64,000 nucleotides of DNA from Agapanthus africanus (Eukaryota > Streptophyta > Magnoliopsida > Asparagales > Amaryllidaceae): positions 256,861,077 through 256,925,076 of the forward strand of contig CM057349.1 in assembly GCA_030015575.1 (NCBI GenBank), read 5' to 3'. Both the position numbers and the translations under genes were made by a program. Positions 31,926 through 43,436 of the stretch are shown piece by piece. Positions within the stretch are counted from its first letter, which is position 1. Each line of letters opens with the position of its first letter. The notes under the pieces were generated by a model. The model worked only from the letters and a program-made list of their open reading frames with translations. It had not been told where the DNA came from and did no database searches.

Positions 31926-34900
31926 CTAAGGCCAGTTATTGGCGTATCTCATACCCAACATCTCAAAAAGTCGCTCATGCTGCGGCTGAGGGAGAGCCTT
32001 GGTGAATGGATCCGCGGTGTTGTTCTTTGTGTCTACTCTCTTAATCTCGATCTCGCGGCGATCTACAATCTCCCGGATCAAATGAAAACGCCTCAGGATA
32101 TGTCTGGACCGCTGATGGGATCTGGGCTCCTTGGCTAACGCCATTGCCCCATTATTGTCACAATACAAAGGTATTGGATCAATAATGGTTGGAACTACTC
32201 CTAGCTCCGAGACGAACTTCTTCATCCAGACGGCTTCCTTGGCGGCATCATTTGCAGCAATGTACTCAGCTTCCATCGTAGAGTCTGCAACGGTATCTTG
32301 TTTGGAACTCTTCCAACTTACCGCCCCTCCATTGAGGGTAAATACAAACCCCGAGATAGATTTGCTGTCATCCTTATCGCTCTGGAAGCTCGAATCGGTA
32401 AAAGCCTCCATTTGGAGATCTTTATTACCATACACCAAGAACAATTCTTTAGTCCTTCGTAAGTACTTAAGAATGTTCTTCACAGCTGTCCAGTGGTTCT
32501 CCCCTGGGTTGGATTGATACCTGCTTACAACACTAAGTGCATAAGCTACATCTGGGCGTGTACATAACATCGCATACATTATAGATCCTACTGCCGAAGC
32601 ATAAGGTATAATGCTCATGCGAGCTCTCTCTTCATCGGTCTTTGGACAAGAATCCTTGGAGAGAGTGACTCCATGGCAAGCGGGTAAGGCACCCCGCTTG
32701 GAGTCCTCCATACTAAACCTCTTTAGGATGGTGTTAATGTACCTGGTTTGGGACAATCCCAATAACTTTTTGGATCTATCCCTATAGATCCTTATGCCCA
32801 GGATGTATGTGGCATCACCCAGGTCCTTCATGGAGAACCTCAGTGATAAGAATGATTTGACCGACTGTAGCATAGGAATATCATTTCCTATCAGAAGAAT
32901 GTCATCAACGTACAATACGAGGAATGTGACAGCTCTTCCTACAGCCTTCCTATAAACACAAGGTTCATCTGGATTTTTAATGAAATCAAACTCTTTGATA
33001 ACATCATCGAAACAGATGTTCCAACTCCGAGATGCATGCTTTAACCCATAAATGGATTTAAGCAATCTACATGCTTTCTCGCTGCTCCCACTGTCAATGA
33101 AGCCCTCTGGCTGATCCATATAAACGCATTCTTCTAAATCTCCATTTAGAAATGTTGTTTTAACGTCCATCTGCCAGATTTCATAGTCGTAGTGAGCAGC
33201 AATAGCAAGTAGGATCCGAATGGATTTAAGCATGGCTACGGGCGAAAACGTTTCGTCATAGTCCAAACCTGGTCTTTGACGAAAACCTTTCGCCACAAGT
33301 CTTGCCTTATAGGTCTCTACCTGCCCATCCACACCAATCTTTCTTTTAAAGATCCATTTGCACCCTACAGGTTTTACCCCAGGGGGTACAACGTCCAAAG
33401 TCCATACTTTGTTGGTGTACATAGACTCCATTTCGGATCTCATGGCATCCAGCCACTTCACAGAGTCACCACTCGTGATAGCTTGCTGAAAACTGGTAGG
33501 ATCATCATCTTCCATGATACAGTCTTCTCTGTCACCATCAATGAGGAAACTGTAGTACCTCTCCGGTGGGCGAGAAGTCCTACCAGACCTACGGAGTGGC
33601 CGAGGTTCTTCAGTTTCTGCTGCAACAGTTGGTTCAACCAAATCGTCATTTGTAGTTTGTGTCTCTAGAACCTCTTCTAGATCCACCACTTTGCCATCAT
33701 CTTTATCTGTGAAAAACTCTTTTTCCAAGAATGTGGCATGTTGAGAAACAAACACTTTTTGTTCCTCTTTGTGGTAGAACAGATATCCATAAGAATTCTT
33801 TGGATATCCCACAAAGTTACACATGACTGACCGTGTCTCGAGTTTGTCCGGATTTTGCCTTTTAACATAGGCCGGGCAACCCCAAATCTTAATTCTCTTA
33901 AGAGATGGTCTCTTCCCATGCCATATCTCATATGGCGTGGTAGACACGGCTTTGGTTGGAACCCTGTTTAGTAGAAACGCTGCAGTCTCCAATGCATGCC
34001 CCCAAAACGAGACTGGTAACTCAGTGTCACTCATCATGGACCGGACCATATCTAATAGGGTCCTATTCCGTCGTTCTGACACACCGTTGTGTTGTGGTGT
34101 GTAAGGAGGAGTGAGCTGAGAGAGAATCCCATTCTCTTTTAGGAAGTTTGCAAATTCTGTACTGAGATACTCTCCACCTCGATCTGATCGAAGCATCTTA
34201 ATACTCAAGCCAGTTTGTTTTTCTACTTCTTGTTTATATTCAATGAATTTCTCGAAAGCGTCGGACTTGTGCTTTAATAAAAATACATGACCGAATCTTG
34301 AGAAATCATCAGTGAATGTAATGAAGTATGAAAAACCGCCTCTAGCCTGTGTAGACATTGGCCCACATACATCACTATGTATGAGGCCAAGGAGCTGAGT
34401 AGCTCTTTCTCCGTGTCCGGTAAACGGAGTTTTGGTCATTTTACCCTTGATACAAGACTGGCAAGTCGCATAAGATTTATATTCAAAAGGATTTAAATAT
34501 CCATCTTTGTGTAACTTGTTTAGTCTTGTTTCGTTAATATGACCAAGTCTACAGTGCCAAAGAAAAGCTTCATTTAATTCTGAAAGTTTTCTTTTATTAG
34601 TGTGTTGTATACTGAAAACTGTATGTTGATTCAGGACATATATTCTGTTATTAAGTGTACCATACCCAACCAACATTTGATTCAGGTGAATGTTCATAAC
34701 ATTGTTTTGCAATAGAAAATTATACCCTTCATTGTCCAACAAAGAAATGGATATTATATTACATAGCATATCAGGTACAAAATAACATGGATTCAAAATC
34801 AAAATACATCCAGACGGCAACCCCAAGTGATACTCTCCCACTGCGACTGTATGTACATTGGAACCATTTCCAACGCGAAGAGTATGGTCACCTGTCTTCA

Positions 34901-35006
34901 AAACCTTGCTATTTCTCAGCCCCTGCATAGAATTGCAAATGTGAGAACCTGAACCGGTATCCAATACCCAGGAAGCAGAGTTTATAGAAAAACAGTTTTC
35001 AGTCAC
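31926..35006 (-). CDS. B pol: protease, integrase, reverse transcriptase, RNase H
   Basis: A frame of about 1026 residues. The protease block VLDTGSG is near residue 16. The integrase HHCC finger is at about 151-185, with acidic residues near 212 (SDVCGP), 275 (RSDRGGEY) and 311 (VSERRN). The reverse transcriptase has KARLVAKGF near 567, WQMDVKTTFLNG near 611 and YVDDILLIG near 699. RNase H is at about 885-1020 with TMEAEYIA and the ADPFTKALP end. The order protease, integrase, RT, RNase H defines copia. It meets the gag frame with a few bases of overlap and has no clear ATG start of its own. A virus-like-particle polyprotein would be cut by its own protease. Activity is not shown. Confidence 0.93.
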   Translation of the reverse strand: MTENCFSINSASWVLDTGSGSHICNSMQGLRNSKVLKTGDHTLRVGNGSNVHTVAVGEYHLGLPSGCILILNPCYFVPDMLCNIISISLLDNEGYNFLLQNNVMNIHLNQMLVGYGTLNNRIYVLNQHTVFSIQHTNKRKLSELNEAFLWHCRLGHINETRLNKLHKDGYLNPFEYKSYATCQSCIKGKMTKTPFTGHGERATQLLGLIHSDVCGPMSTQARGGFSYFITFTDDFSRFGHVFLLKHKSDAFEKFIEYKQEVEKQTGLSIKMLRSDRGGEYLSTEFANFLKENGILSQLTPPYTPQHNGVSERRNRTLLDMVRSMMSDTELPVSFWGHALETAAFLLNRVPTKAVSTTPYEIWHGKRPSLKRIKIWGCPAYVKRQNPDKLETRSVMCNFVGYPKNSYGYLFYHKEEQKVFVSQHATFLEKEFFTDKDDGKVVDLEEVLETQTTNDDLVEPTVAAETEEPRPLRRSGRTSRPPERYYSFLIDGDREDCIMEDDDPTSFQQAITSGDSVKWLDAMRSEMESMYTNKVWTLDVVPPGVKPVGCKWIFKRKIGVDGQVETYKARLVAKGFRQRPGLDYDETFSPVAMLKSIRILLAIAAHYDYEIWQMDVKTTFLNGDLEECVYMDQPEGFIDSGSSEKACRLLKSIYGLKHASRSWNICFDDVIKEFDFIKNPDEPCVYRKAVGRAVTFLVLYVDDILLIGNDIPMLQSVKSFLSLRFSMKDLGDATYILGIRIYRDRSKKLLGLSQTRYINTILKRFSMEDSKRGALPACHGVTLSKDSCPKTDEERARMSIIPYASAVGSIMYAMLCTRPDVAYALSVVSRYQSNPGENHWTAVKNILKYLRRTKELFLVYGNKDLQMEAFTDSSFQSDKDDSKSISGFVFTLNGGAVSWKSSKQDTVADSTMEAEYIAANDAAKEAVWMKKFVSELGVVPTIIDPIPLYCDNNGAMALAKEPRSHQRSRHILRRFHLIREIVDRREIEIKRVDTKNNTADPFTKALPQPQHERLFEMLGMRYANNWP

Positions 35007-35851
35007 AAACGCACTGAAGCAGAAGCATCACCATGCTTCTTCTTAAGACTTAGGTACTCCGTGCAATTGCGCTTCCAATGTCCTGTCTTGTGGCAATGAA
35101 AACACTCGCCTTTCCCTGGGTCTCCAGCCGTGGACTTTCCCTTTCCCTTCACCTTTTTGACTCCGCCCTTAGGATTAGTGGGTTTCTTCTTTTTCTTTCC
35201 CTTGGCCTTAGCTTTTGGGCGAGAAGAAGAAGACTGTCCAATGGTCATAACGGGAGTCTTTGCTGACTTCATAGTGCTTTCTGCACTCCTTAACATATTA
35301 AGGAGTTCAGGGAGGTCCTTCTCCATGCCATGCATGTTGAAGTTCACTATGAACTGAGCAAAGGTGGAGGGGAGGGACTGCAGAATAATATCTATATATT
35401 GCTCATTGTCCATTGTCCATCCAAGGTCCTCAAGCTCTTCCATAAGAGCTATCATCTTCAAAACATGGTCCGCTACTGGTGTGCCAGGGGCCATCCGCAT
35501 GTGAAACAGTTTCCTTGATGCTTCGTATCGTAATACGCGGGACTGCTCCCCATACAACTCCTTTGTATGGAGCAGTATCCCGTGAATGTCCATGTCCTCG
35601 TGCTGCTTTTGATGTGTGTTATCCATCGATGCAAGCGCGAGGCATGTGGCCGTGGCACAGTCAGCGTCCCATGTCTTGCGGACTTCTATGTCCGCAACTG
35701 AGGATTTTGGGCCTGGGACGGGCGGGGCTGAAGCCGTGAGGACATATGATACTTTATCATAAGTCAAGGCGATCTTCAGATTCCTTAGCCAGTCTTTATA
35801 GTTGGTCCCGTTCAGTTTGTTTTTATCTAGTAGAAGCTTAAGTCCAGTCAT
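35003..35851 (-). CDS. B gag (capsid-like protein with zinc knuckle)
   Basis: The 282-residue frame starts MTGLKLLLDKNKLNG, close to the MTGLKLLLDKN start of A gag. It has the helical gag domain with WLRNLKIAL and LPSTFAQFIVNFN, a lysine-rich stretch near 213-240 and a CCHC knuckle at about residues 250-263 (CFHCHKTGHWKRNC). In copia elements this protein forms the particle that packages the RNA. It is followed directly by pol. Confidence 0.92.
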   Translation of the reverse strand: MTGLKLLLDKNKLNGTNYKDWLRNLKIALTYDKVSYVLTASAPPVPGPKSSVADIEVRKTWDADCATATCLALASMDNTHQKQHEDMDIHGILLHTKELYGEQSRVLRYEASRKLFHMRMAPGTPVADHVLKMIALMEELEDLGWTMDNEQYIDIILQSLPSTFAQFIVNFNMHGMEKDLPELLNMLRSAESTMKSAKTPVMTIGQSSSSRPKAKAKGKKKKKPTNPKGGVKKVKGKGKSTAGDPGKGECFHCHKTGHWKRNCTEYLSLKKKHGDASASVRL

Positions 35852-38355
35852 TGGTATCTGCCATTAAGAGAGAGAAAAGAATACACTCAGCGAAAGCTCT
35901 TGCACAGATTAGATTGGTTTATTATCTTGTCTAATCGATGTTTCCCACTGCTTTTTATCGAGTTTTTCTTTCAAACCTTAAAAAGAAAAACTAGCCAGGA
36001 TTAATTACAGTCTACAACTTCGCTAACCGTTCAGCCAGGCCAGTGTCGGTACTTTGAGGGAGGTTCCCCGTGCTTTCGCACGGACCTAATTAGAGTAAAC
36101 CTCGTTTTCCCAGAGGCGGAGCCCCGTTAACACCTTTCTAGACACCTAATGAGTTAGCTAATTGTAAACTGTAAAACTCTCCTAGGAGCAACTATTGCTC
36201 ACAGTGGGATCGGGATCCAACCATCATATGGAAGGTATGCAATCTCATTGCAAATTTCAACACTTGAAATTCCCGATGTGGTTTTTACCCCTAATACTCG
36301 TGACCTTGGCTAAGGTCAACAAATCACGAGCACTAGTCAAGCTCAACCCGTCATTTCTTGATTAATTAGACCCGTTCACATGACCCTTGGCTAAGGTCAA
36401 CAAAGTCATATGCCCGTCCTAATCAATCTGCATCATATGCGTTTGTAGGAAGACATCACTTAGCTACCGTACACTACGCCTTGGCTAAGGTCAACAAACG
36501 TAGCACGAATACTAAGTACTCTACTTCCTAAAATGAAGGAGGGTTGCGGATGATTTTTAAGAAAATCTTTAACGCTTTGAGCTTGATATCGTTGTAGAAT
36601 CAAAAGGTTTTCAAAAGGAGTGGCTTAAGCTCCGCAGTTTTGAAATATAGCTTTTTCATAAATAGCCGAGTAGTTTTTAAATCCGATTCTACAACATCTT
36701 TTAGGTTTATTTTCTTTACATTAATCACATTAATGTAATCCCATCATTTAAGTCCTTAAGCCAATCACAGAAAAGAAACGAAAATAACACGTACGCTTAT
36801 GCCATCCGCATTCGCCGCAATGTTCCGTTATGCACCGTTAGGTTACTTAACTAACGGCATACCGGGACGGGACTAGCGCGGGTGTAAAACATAAGCAACG
36901 TCTACGATATATCATATATATAATATGTCATTCGTCTCAGATATCTCGGAACACAGGCAGCAGAAATATAGATATAACGTGGGATATACTAGGACGTCCG
37001 TATTTAGTATTTAGCCAGAATAGAAAATACGGATTCCACAGTCGCGATGAATAGCCAAGCCCACACCCTGGACCCCTACGAGAGCGGCAAGTGACCCTAC
37101 CAATCCTGGAGTTTAGGAGACCCGGTCTCGACTCCTCGAGATGGCCTCCCACTGAACCCCAGAACCCGGTCACCTGTGCTCTCCTCCTTGGGTCCATCCT
37201 AATGCGGAAAAGTAAATAATATACAACACTGGTGACACAACCGCAACCTGGAAGTGCCCCAAATAAAAGAATATTACATTACATTTGAATTTACATGAAT
37301 GAAAATACAAAACTCTCATCTCACAAAAACCCCCCCGGCTATTCGATCGCGACAATCCTGCACATCATATCTCAGCAACATAAAATATCACATATCATCA
37401 ACGTAAGTAAGTATGCGTACCCCGATTGTCGTTGATGTATAGCAACGAAACCGGCGATATCTAACATACTACACTTACGGTCACAGAAAAGAAAGTGTAA
37501 AACTACAATATTTGGAATCCAGATTCTCTTTAGACATCATAAATGCGAAATATCACATATTTCGTATTTCATGCCCACACTATATGAATTCCACATATTG
37601 TATCACATTCCAGACAAACAGACAGTATTAAAGTTTTCGAACGAACAATCAAGCACCCAAGATTCACTAAAGCTCAACACTTGAGCAGGGTTCAAAAGAT
37701 CCGGAGTGTGACACAGTAGCGGCGGTCCAGCCGTAGAAGGGTCAAGCCAACGCCTCACATGTGGCACGCCGTACTGCCCCAAACCCTAGGGTTCAAAGGG
37801 CAGTTCGAGACGGTCACATAATCGAGTTAAGGTTTGTTGTCTTCTAGAGGGACCACCGCAAAAAGACTTGCACGTATTTCCAAACTATTTAAACCCCGTG
37901 AATATTGAGTAAATGATATTCGTTCAAACACTTCAATACTTTCTAGTTTACCCGGAAAAGCTACGAAATGAAAGTCCCGATAGAATCTTTGAATCCAAAA
38001 ACATCTCCAGAATTTTTCAAAACTTTATTCAGTTTAAAAATACCCAAAAAATTATACATGCAGAAAATAGAATTACTGTAGAAACAGTATCCACTAATTC
38101 ATATGTATGGCCGCGGAACAGCGGCCTAAGCAAGCTTAGGCCGCGTTTCCGCAGCTATAACTACTGTTCACCGAAAATAATTTCTACCGTAACTCTTATA
38201 TTTTCCTGCTGTATTTTTTAGATATTTTTAATTCTGGAAAATGTCAAAATTTAGAAAATTTCCAGAGAGCATCAAAAAATACGGTATTTTTGTCCGATCG
38301 GGGTTTTCACTTCGTCAAAACGTCGCCTAATGTTCTAGGTCGGCTCTGATACCAA
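35852..38355 (-). mobile_element. B leader with primer site, three-copy motif and fold-back
   Basis: A 2.5-kb untranslated leader. Three copies of CCTTGGCTAAGGTCAACA lie at about 36302, 36384 and 36478; the first is a perfect GACCTT/AAGGTC hairpin. A fold-back at 38113-38152 has 19-base arms, 17 of 19 matching, and a two-base loop. The primer site at 38343-38354 lies one base from the 5' LTR. No other gene is seen. Confidence 0.87.
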
Positions 38356-40446
38356 TGTAAGGTTAGTATAGCACCCTATGAAGTGTTTTGAAGCATCAAA
38401 TGACCCAAAGTTATAATTTTTAAGGTGCTAAACTAACAAGCAAGTGGATCGATCCTAGAAAATTAGGGTTATTAAACTTTTAGCTAGAAAAGATTAGGGT
38501 TTGAAGGCTACAACCTTTGTAGCTCCCCTTTGCTAGACTCCTTGGTGTCTTGGGTGTTGAGTCGAGGTCCTCTCGATGTTCCCTTGCGTCCACGACGATC
38601 CACCACGGAGCACTTCGTCCAAGCTCGCAATTTCGACAAACCGAAAAGAACACTCTAAACAAAGCGGCTAAGCTTGTGTAGAATGATGTTGTGGTTGGGT
38701 TTCTCACTTCAAAAACCTTTCTTTTGTTATATTTCACTCACTCGAAAAGACTAGAGAAGAAAAGATGAAGGAAGATGAAGATGGTGGCTTATATTATCAA
38801 GAGATAAAAAGATAACCCTTGAGTTAAAAAGAGAAAGAAATATATATCATTAAATATATTTATTTTCTTCTTGACTCCAACCATGATTAAATGATGGATG
38901 ATTAATTTAACTTGGGTTTAGAATGATAAAGGAAAGGATAACCATGGTTTAGTGGTAGGTGAGCATGGTTAGGTTAGAAGAAGCATGTAGAAACTAGCAT
39001 AATTATCCTTTCCTTTTCATTTTCTTTTTAAAACCAAAATTAAATAATTATCCATTGTTTAATCTATGGTGTGAGGCTTATATTGCCACCATTTCCATAT
39101 ATAATCAACCATGATGGTTTGATGTATGTATGTGTACATGTATGCACATTTACATGTGCATGAAACTAGAAAAGAAGAAAGAAACGCATGCATGCATGCA
39201 TACATCCATCAAACCCTAGAAAGGTTTTAAGTGAGAAAACTAATGGTTAAATGATAAATCAACACTTGATTTATCAATCCGGTCATATCTCATATGACCC
39301 CACCAAAAGCAGTTCACCCGATCAATGTTCGGTATCATATACGCACATTTCAATCGGGTGCATGCGCATATCGCATATGCGCACCACAACGTTTCGCCTG
39401 GACTGGGTAACTCCTCTGTGGGACTCTAAGACTCGTCAATACGCCGGCAGAGGGTAATGATCATATCAAGTACCCTCAAGCCGCAAGCGGTCAGCTAAAC
39501 GTAACGGCCACCCGGGTATTGAGCGATCAGAAGACAACAAGCGAACCTGCTACAACTCCCGTCGAGCCATCCGGCAAGACTACCGTACAGTCCGGTCTCT
39601 TCGTCACATATGCTGCATATCGAGCCTAGGGATGGTCACGTCGACCCTAATAACTCAATAAGTCATGTCGGTGAATGGTCTATAACAGATCGAGAAACTA
39701 CTGATAACACTTATCAGCAAATCTCAGCAGCCCTAGCCAGGGACTTGCTGTTATAACCAGTCGAGCACAGCACAGCATCAACTCCCAATACCGGGAGAGA
39801 TGAAACCCCTCCTATCGCTCATTGCCTTCGTGTGTCTCGGGACTGTACCCAACGGCCACCTGTTTGCATGACTCAGTAGAGCCGTGGTAGGGTGGCAATC
39901 AAAGTACAGTGGGAGAACACACAAGACTCCATGACGATCTCGGGTCTACAGACTAACCTGTACCAGTGTCACCTGAGAACTGCTATCCGACGATAGATAT
40001 AATTCCATATAGGAGTTCTCGGTGAGTCCGTCCAGTGTACCCAGTCAGCACTGAGCACCCGTATATGATCTTGATGTCAAACATCGATGAATGTGGGAAC
40101 ATCCATCACCCATCACATGGGTCTAGTATCATATACGCTAGTCTACTCTGGTATATCGATGCCCCGTCTCGATATACCTACGACTAGGGACATTCTAGGA
40201 TATGCTTATAGACTACAGATGTCCCACTAGTATGATCTCCATCATAATCAGAGTAGTCAAGCCGATATCCTCAGGGCTTTATCAGCATGTATGAATGAAT
40301 AAAAGCATGATCAAATCAACATGTCAGATAAAGAAGAACCAGATAGCATACTATCATGTCGAGCAAGAATGCAAACTGAATATATATACATGTATAGATA
40401 CATCAACTATCACATAATGGCCTTTAGGGCATACATATATCCAACA
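38356..40446 (-). repeat. B LTR, right copy (5' LTR)
   Basis: 2091 bp, the same length as the left copy, with about 22 scattered substitutions. The CATGCA run (39187-39203) and the hairpins are kept. It is followed by GATTT at 40447-40451. Confidence 0.93.
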
Positions 40447-40597
40447 GATTTTTGATGCATGATTTATCATTTTTACAGAACATAAAAAATCGACAGCAAG
40501 TTTGAAAATCAGGTTCATTTCGGGACTTTTTCTTTGATCGATCTTCTATCTACTTTGCTAACATGTTAGATAGAGTTTAACTAGGCTCTGATACCAC
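40447..40597 (-). mobile_element. A leader, last part, with primer site
   Basis: It starts with the target duplication of B and ends with the primer site of A (40585-40596, TGGTATCAGAGC on the element strand), one base from the 5' LTR at 40598. Confidence 0.88.
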
Positions 40598-42732
40598 TGT
40601 AAGTCCATGCTACCTCTCCCGGTACTTTCGGGCATGCGGAATATGATGAAAAATGATTTTCTTAGAGGTGGTAACATGGACCTAAAACCCGGATCTTTGT
40701 TAAACATCTAACTAACAACCTAACTTGGAGTCGTTAACTACTCGGTTAGGGGGTTTATATCTTCAAACTCCGATGGTGGTCCGGATCGGCTTCTTCCCGT
40801 CGTCTCCTTACGCCGAAGATAGATCCACCTGAAAGCTCCAACCTTTGGCTCCTTCTTCGAACTTTGAAGAAACTAGTTCACTCGGTTTGCTAAAACTTGT
40901 GTTCTAGAGTGAGTAGAGAAGAGTTTGTATGGGATTTTATCTATGGTTCTTGGTTCTCAACTCATGAGACAAGTGAACCATAGAGTCAAGAGAGGGAGCA
41001 AGAGGAAGAGGGTGAGAGCAAGAGTATGAGAGCTCAAGAACAAGAGAGAGAGTGAGCATGAAAGAATGAGAGAAGACTTTTCTCATTTGGCTCTCATAAT
41101 CCAAAACCATCATCACAAAAATAATAATCAAGTATTGTGTAAAATGGTTCAAGTCAAAATGGCTAAATCATTTCATGCACTCATTTCTCACAAAAGAAAT
41201 AAGCAAGTAAAAAGTCTTTGCCATGAAATGATAGCCATAGTCATCATGATGGTCAACTAGTCCAACCTAGTCAACCGGTCAACAAAGTCAACAAGTCAAC
41301 AAAGTCAACCCCTCAACAACCATGTCACCACAATACTTAATTAATATAATTGTTAATCACATATCATATTCTCATTAGGGTTGAGCAAAAAGTCAATGGT
41401 CAACTGTCAACGGTCAACAACCCTAATGAGAATCCTCTGCCTCTGTCTCTCCGTCAACTGTGCATACACACCCGCATCCGCGTTCCGAGGAACACAAATA
41501 CACACTGGATAAATCCAATCCCAAAAGGTACACTAGGATCTGGCTTAAACCAAAGCCCGCTAGTGTAAACTGTCCGGACACTGTACGTGCACAAGTGCAT
41601 GGATGTGACCGAACCCTGTCGCAAAACCATGCGACCTGTCGCAATACCATTCGACCTCTACTCTTTTGCCTAAAGGCGAAAAGCTTTCTGTGTGGGACTC
41701 TAAAGACTCGACACTACGCTGGCAGTGGGTTTAACCACAGACCGCAAGCGGCACTAGCTGTGCGTAACGGTCCCCAGGTAGTGCCGACAAGAAGACCGAC
41801 GAGGCGAAACCCATCTGAACTCCTACTGAGCCTGAATGTGACATTCTCCGTACAGTCCGGTCTGTTCGTCTGATACATCGCATGGCGGGCCTAGGGGGCG
41901 GTAAACGTCAGTCCCCCAATAGCGGTACAAGTCGTGTCGGAGTGAAGCCCAAAACACCCTGAGACAACACTGGAAGCCTACCAGTATATCTCGTTTGCCC
42001 TGGCCAGGGACTACTCGTGTAATGGCTCTCCTAGACACAGCGCGATGTCAACCCCAATACCGTGAGAGACGAATCCTGTCTAACCGTCACTGCCTCCAAG
42101 TGCTTCGGGACTGCACCCAACTACCACCTGTTTGCACGACTCCTTTGAGCCATGGTAGGGTAGTAATCAAAGTACAGTGGGAACACACTCGAGGCGAAGT
42201 GACAGTGTCAAGTCAGCGGACTAAGCTGTACTCATGTCACCTGGGAATTGATAACTGACGATAGGCATAATACCAACTAGTCAGTTCCCGACGAGTCCTG
42301 TCCAGTGTACTCGTAACCCAACGAGCACCCGCATACTCTCTCAAGTACGACGTACCGACGGCTGTGGGACAGACCGTCTCCCACACTGGGATGAGAAGCT
42401 CATGCGCTAGTCTACTCCGGAGTATCGATGCCCTGTCTCGATAGTCCTGCGACCAGGGACCTGCATAAAGATGTGCTTATAGATTACCCAGCCCCACTAG
42501 TGTGACTGCCATCACAACGCTGGTATTCAAGCAAAGATCCTAAGGGCTCCACTAATGCGTATAGGTGATATAATAAAATAAACACATGTACACATTGAAG
42601 TAGAAACAAACCAAGTAGCATACTACTATCTTGAGCAAGATTGTCTATACAAGGTGAATATCCCAAGCTTCCATTAAGTAATATACAAACCAGTATGATA
42701 CAGTAATGGCCTCTAGGGCATATATACTAACA
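40598..42732 (-). repeat. A LTR, right copy (5' LTR)
   Basis: 2135 bp, about 1.5 percent different from 11896-14055 plus small length differences. It keeps the TTGAC cluster (41252-41457) and the hairpin-rich module (41458-42732). CTTCT follows at 42733-42737. Confidence 0.92.
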
Positions 42733-42737
42733 CTTCT

Positions 42738-43201
42738 GTGCAAGGCCTTCTAGACGAAAGCTTACGAACTCTACCCATCTCGCGTCTGAGCATCTAAGTG
42801 AACGGCATATCTGGGCCATCCTATCGATAAAAGACTGTGGATCCTCGGCTGCATCGGTGCCTGTGAAGACCGGAGGCTTCAGCCTCATAAACTCAGATAA
42901 CGAACCGTGATCACCTCTGTAGCTGCAGGTGCAACTGCCTGAACCGTAGGTACCATCACGGTCCCTATAACGGGTGGAACTACCTCTGGTCATTGCGCTC
43001 GAAAGGCCTCAACTAACGATCCCATCATCTGGCCCAACTCCTGCATACCGGCCCCTAAATAGCAGCATGGTCCGTCGAAGGGGGAACAGTCTGCTCCGGT
43101 ACAACGGGTGTACTGCCCGGGTCGGTCCTCGTCTAAGACGAGTCAACTTTAATTTCGGCTCTCGCGGCCGCTCTCTGCGCCCTCGTAGTCTTCGGCGGCA
43201 T
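42738..43201 (-). pseudogene. D gag, N-terminal part
   Basis: The frame starts MPPKTTRAQRAAARAE near 43201, a typical start of Tekay-type gag, and includes FMRLKPPVFTGTDAAEDPQ and FIDRMAQICRSL blocks of the retrotransposon gag family. The rest of gag lies at 9762-10543 beyond A and E. It is broken. Confidence 0.82.
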
Positions 43202-43436
43202 AATTGCTGGAAATGAAACAAGATTCGATAAGAATACGGGAATCGAATCACAAGAATGTATATAATCACGAAGGAATTTCAACCAATAAGTCCTAAGGTC
43301 ACTTAGGCGAAGTACCGTGTCGTGAGTATGCCGCGGAACATACACACGCTACGCCACTTTGCTTCAGCTACCTACTCCATCATACCAAGGTCATCCTACA
43401 CTCCGAAAGGTAAAACCTACGTTCTGATACCAACTT
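43202..43436 (-). mobile_element. D leader and primer site
   Basis: A short leader between gag and the 5' LTR. The primer site at 43421-43432 reads TGGTATCAGAAC on the element strand, close to the initiator-Met type, and lies four bases from the LTR start. Confidence 0.8.

Larger units (their letters stand above)
29821..40446 (-). mobile_element. Element B: nearly whole Ty1/copia retrotransposon
   Basis: LTRs of 2091 bp each (29821-31911, 38356-40446) are flanked by GATTT (29816-29820, 40447-40451) in the leader of A. Gag and pol fill 31926-35851, then a 2.5-kb leader runs to the primer site at 38343-38354. It looks whole or has at most about one break. The LTRs differ at about 22 positions by eye (1 percent, about 0.4 My). 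It is related to A across the whole coding region. Such an element could have supplied proteins to non-autonomous relatives, but that is inference. Confidence 0.93.
11896..42732 (-). mobile_element. Element A: Ty1/copia retrotransposon carrying inserted C and B
   Basis: LTRs 11896-14055 (2160 bp) and 40598-42732 (2135 bp) are flanked by CTTCT (11891-11895 and 42733-42737), which places A in the gag of D, directly beside E. Internal sequence is 14056-18316, 28158-29820 and 40452-40597, interrupted by C and B in the leader. The coding order gag, protease, integrase, RT, RNase H is that of copia. The protein blocks resemble the Tork/TAR/Ikeros/Angela assemblage, but I am unsure of the lineage. 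It is broken, with about one break in the coding region plus the insertions. The LTRs differ by about 1.5 percent by eye, or about 0.6 My. Confidence 0.92.
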
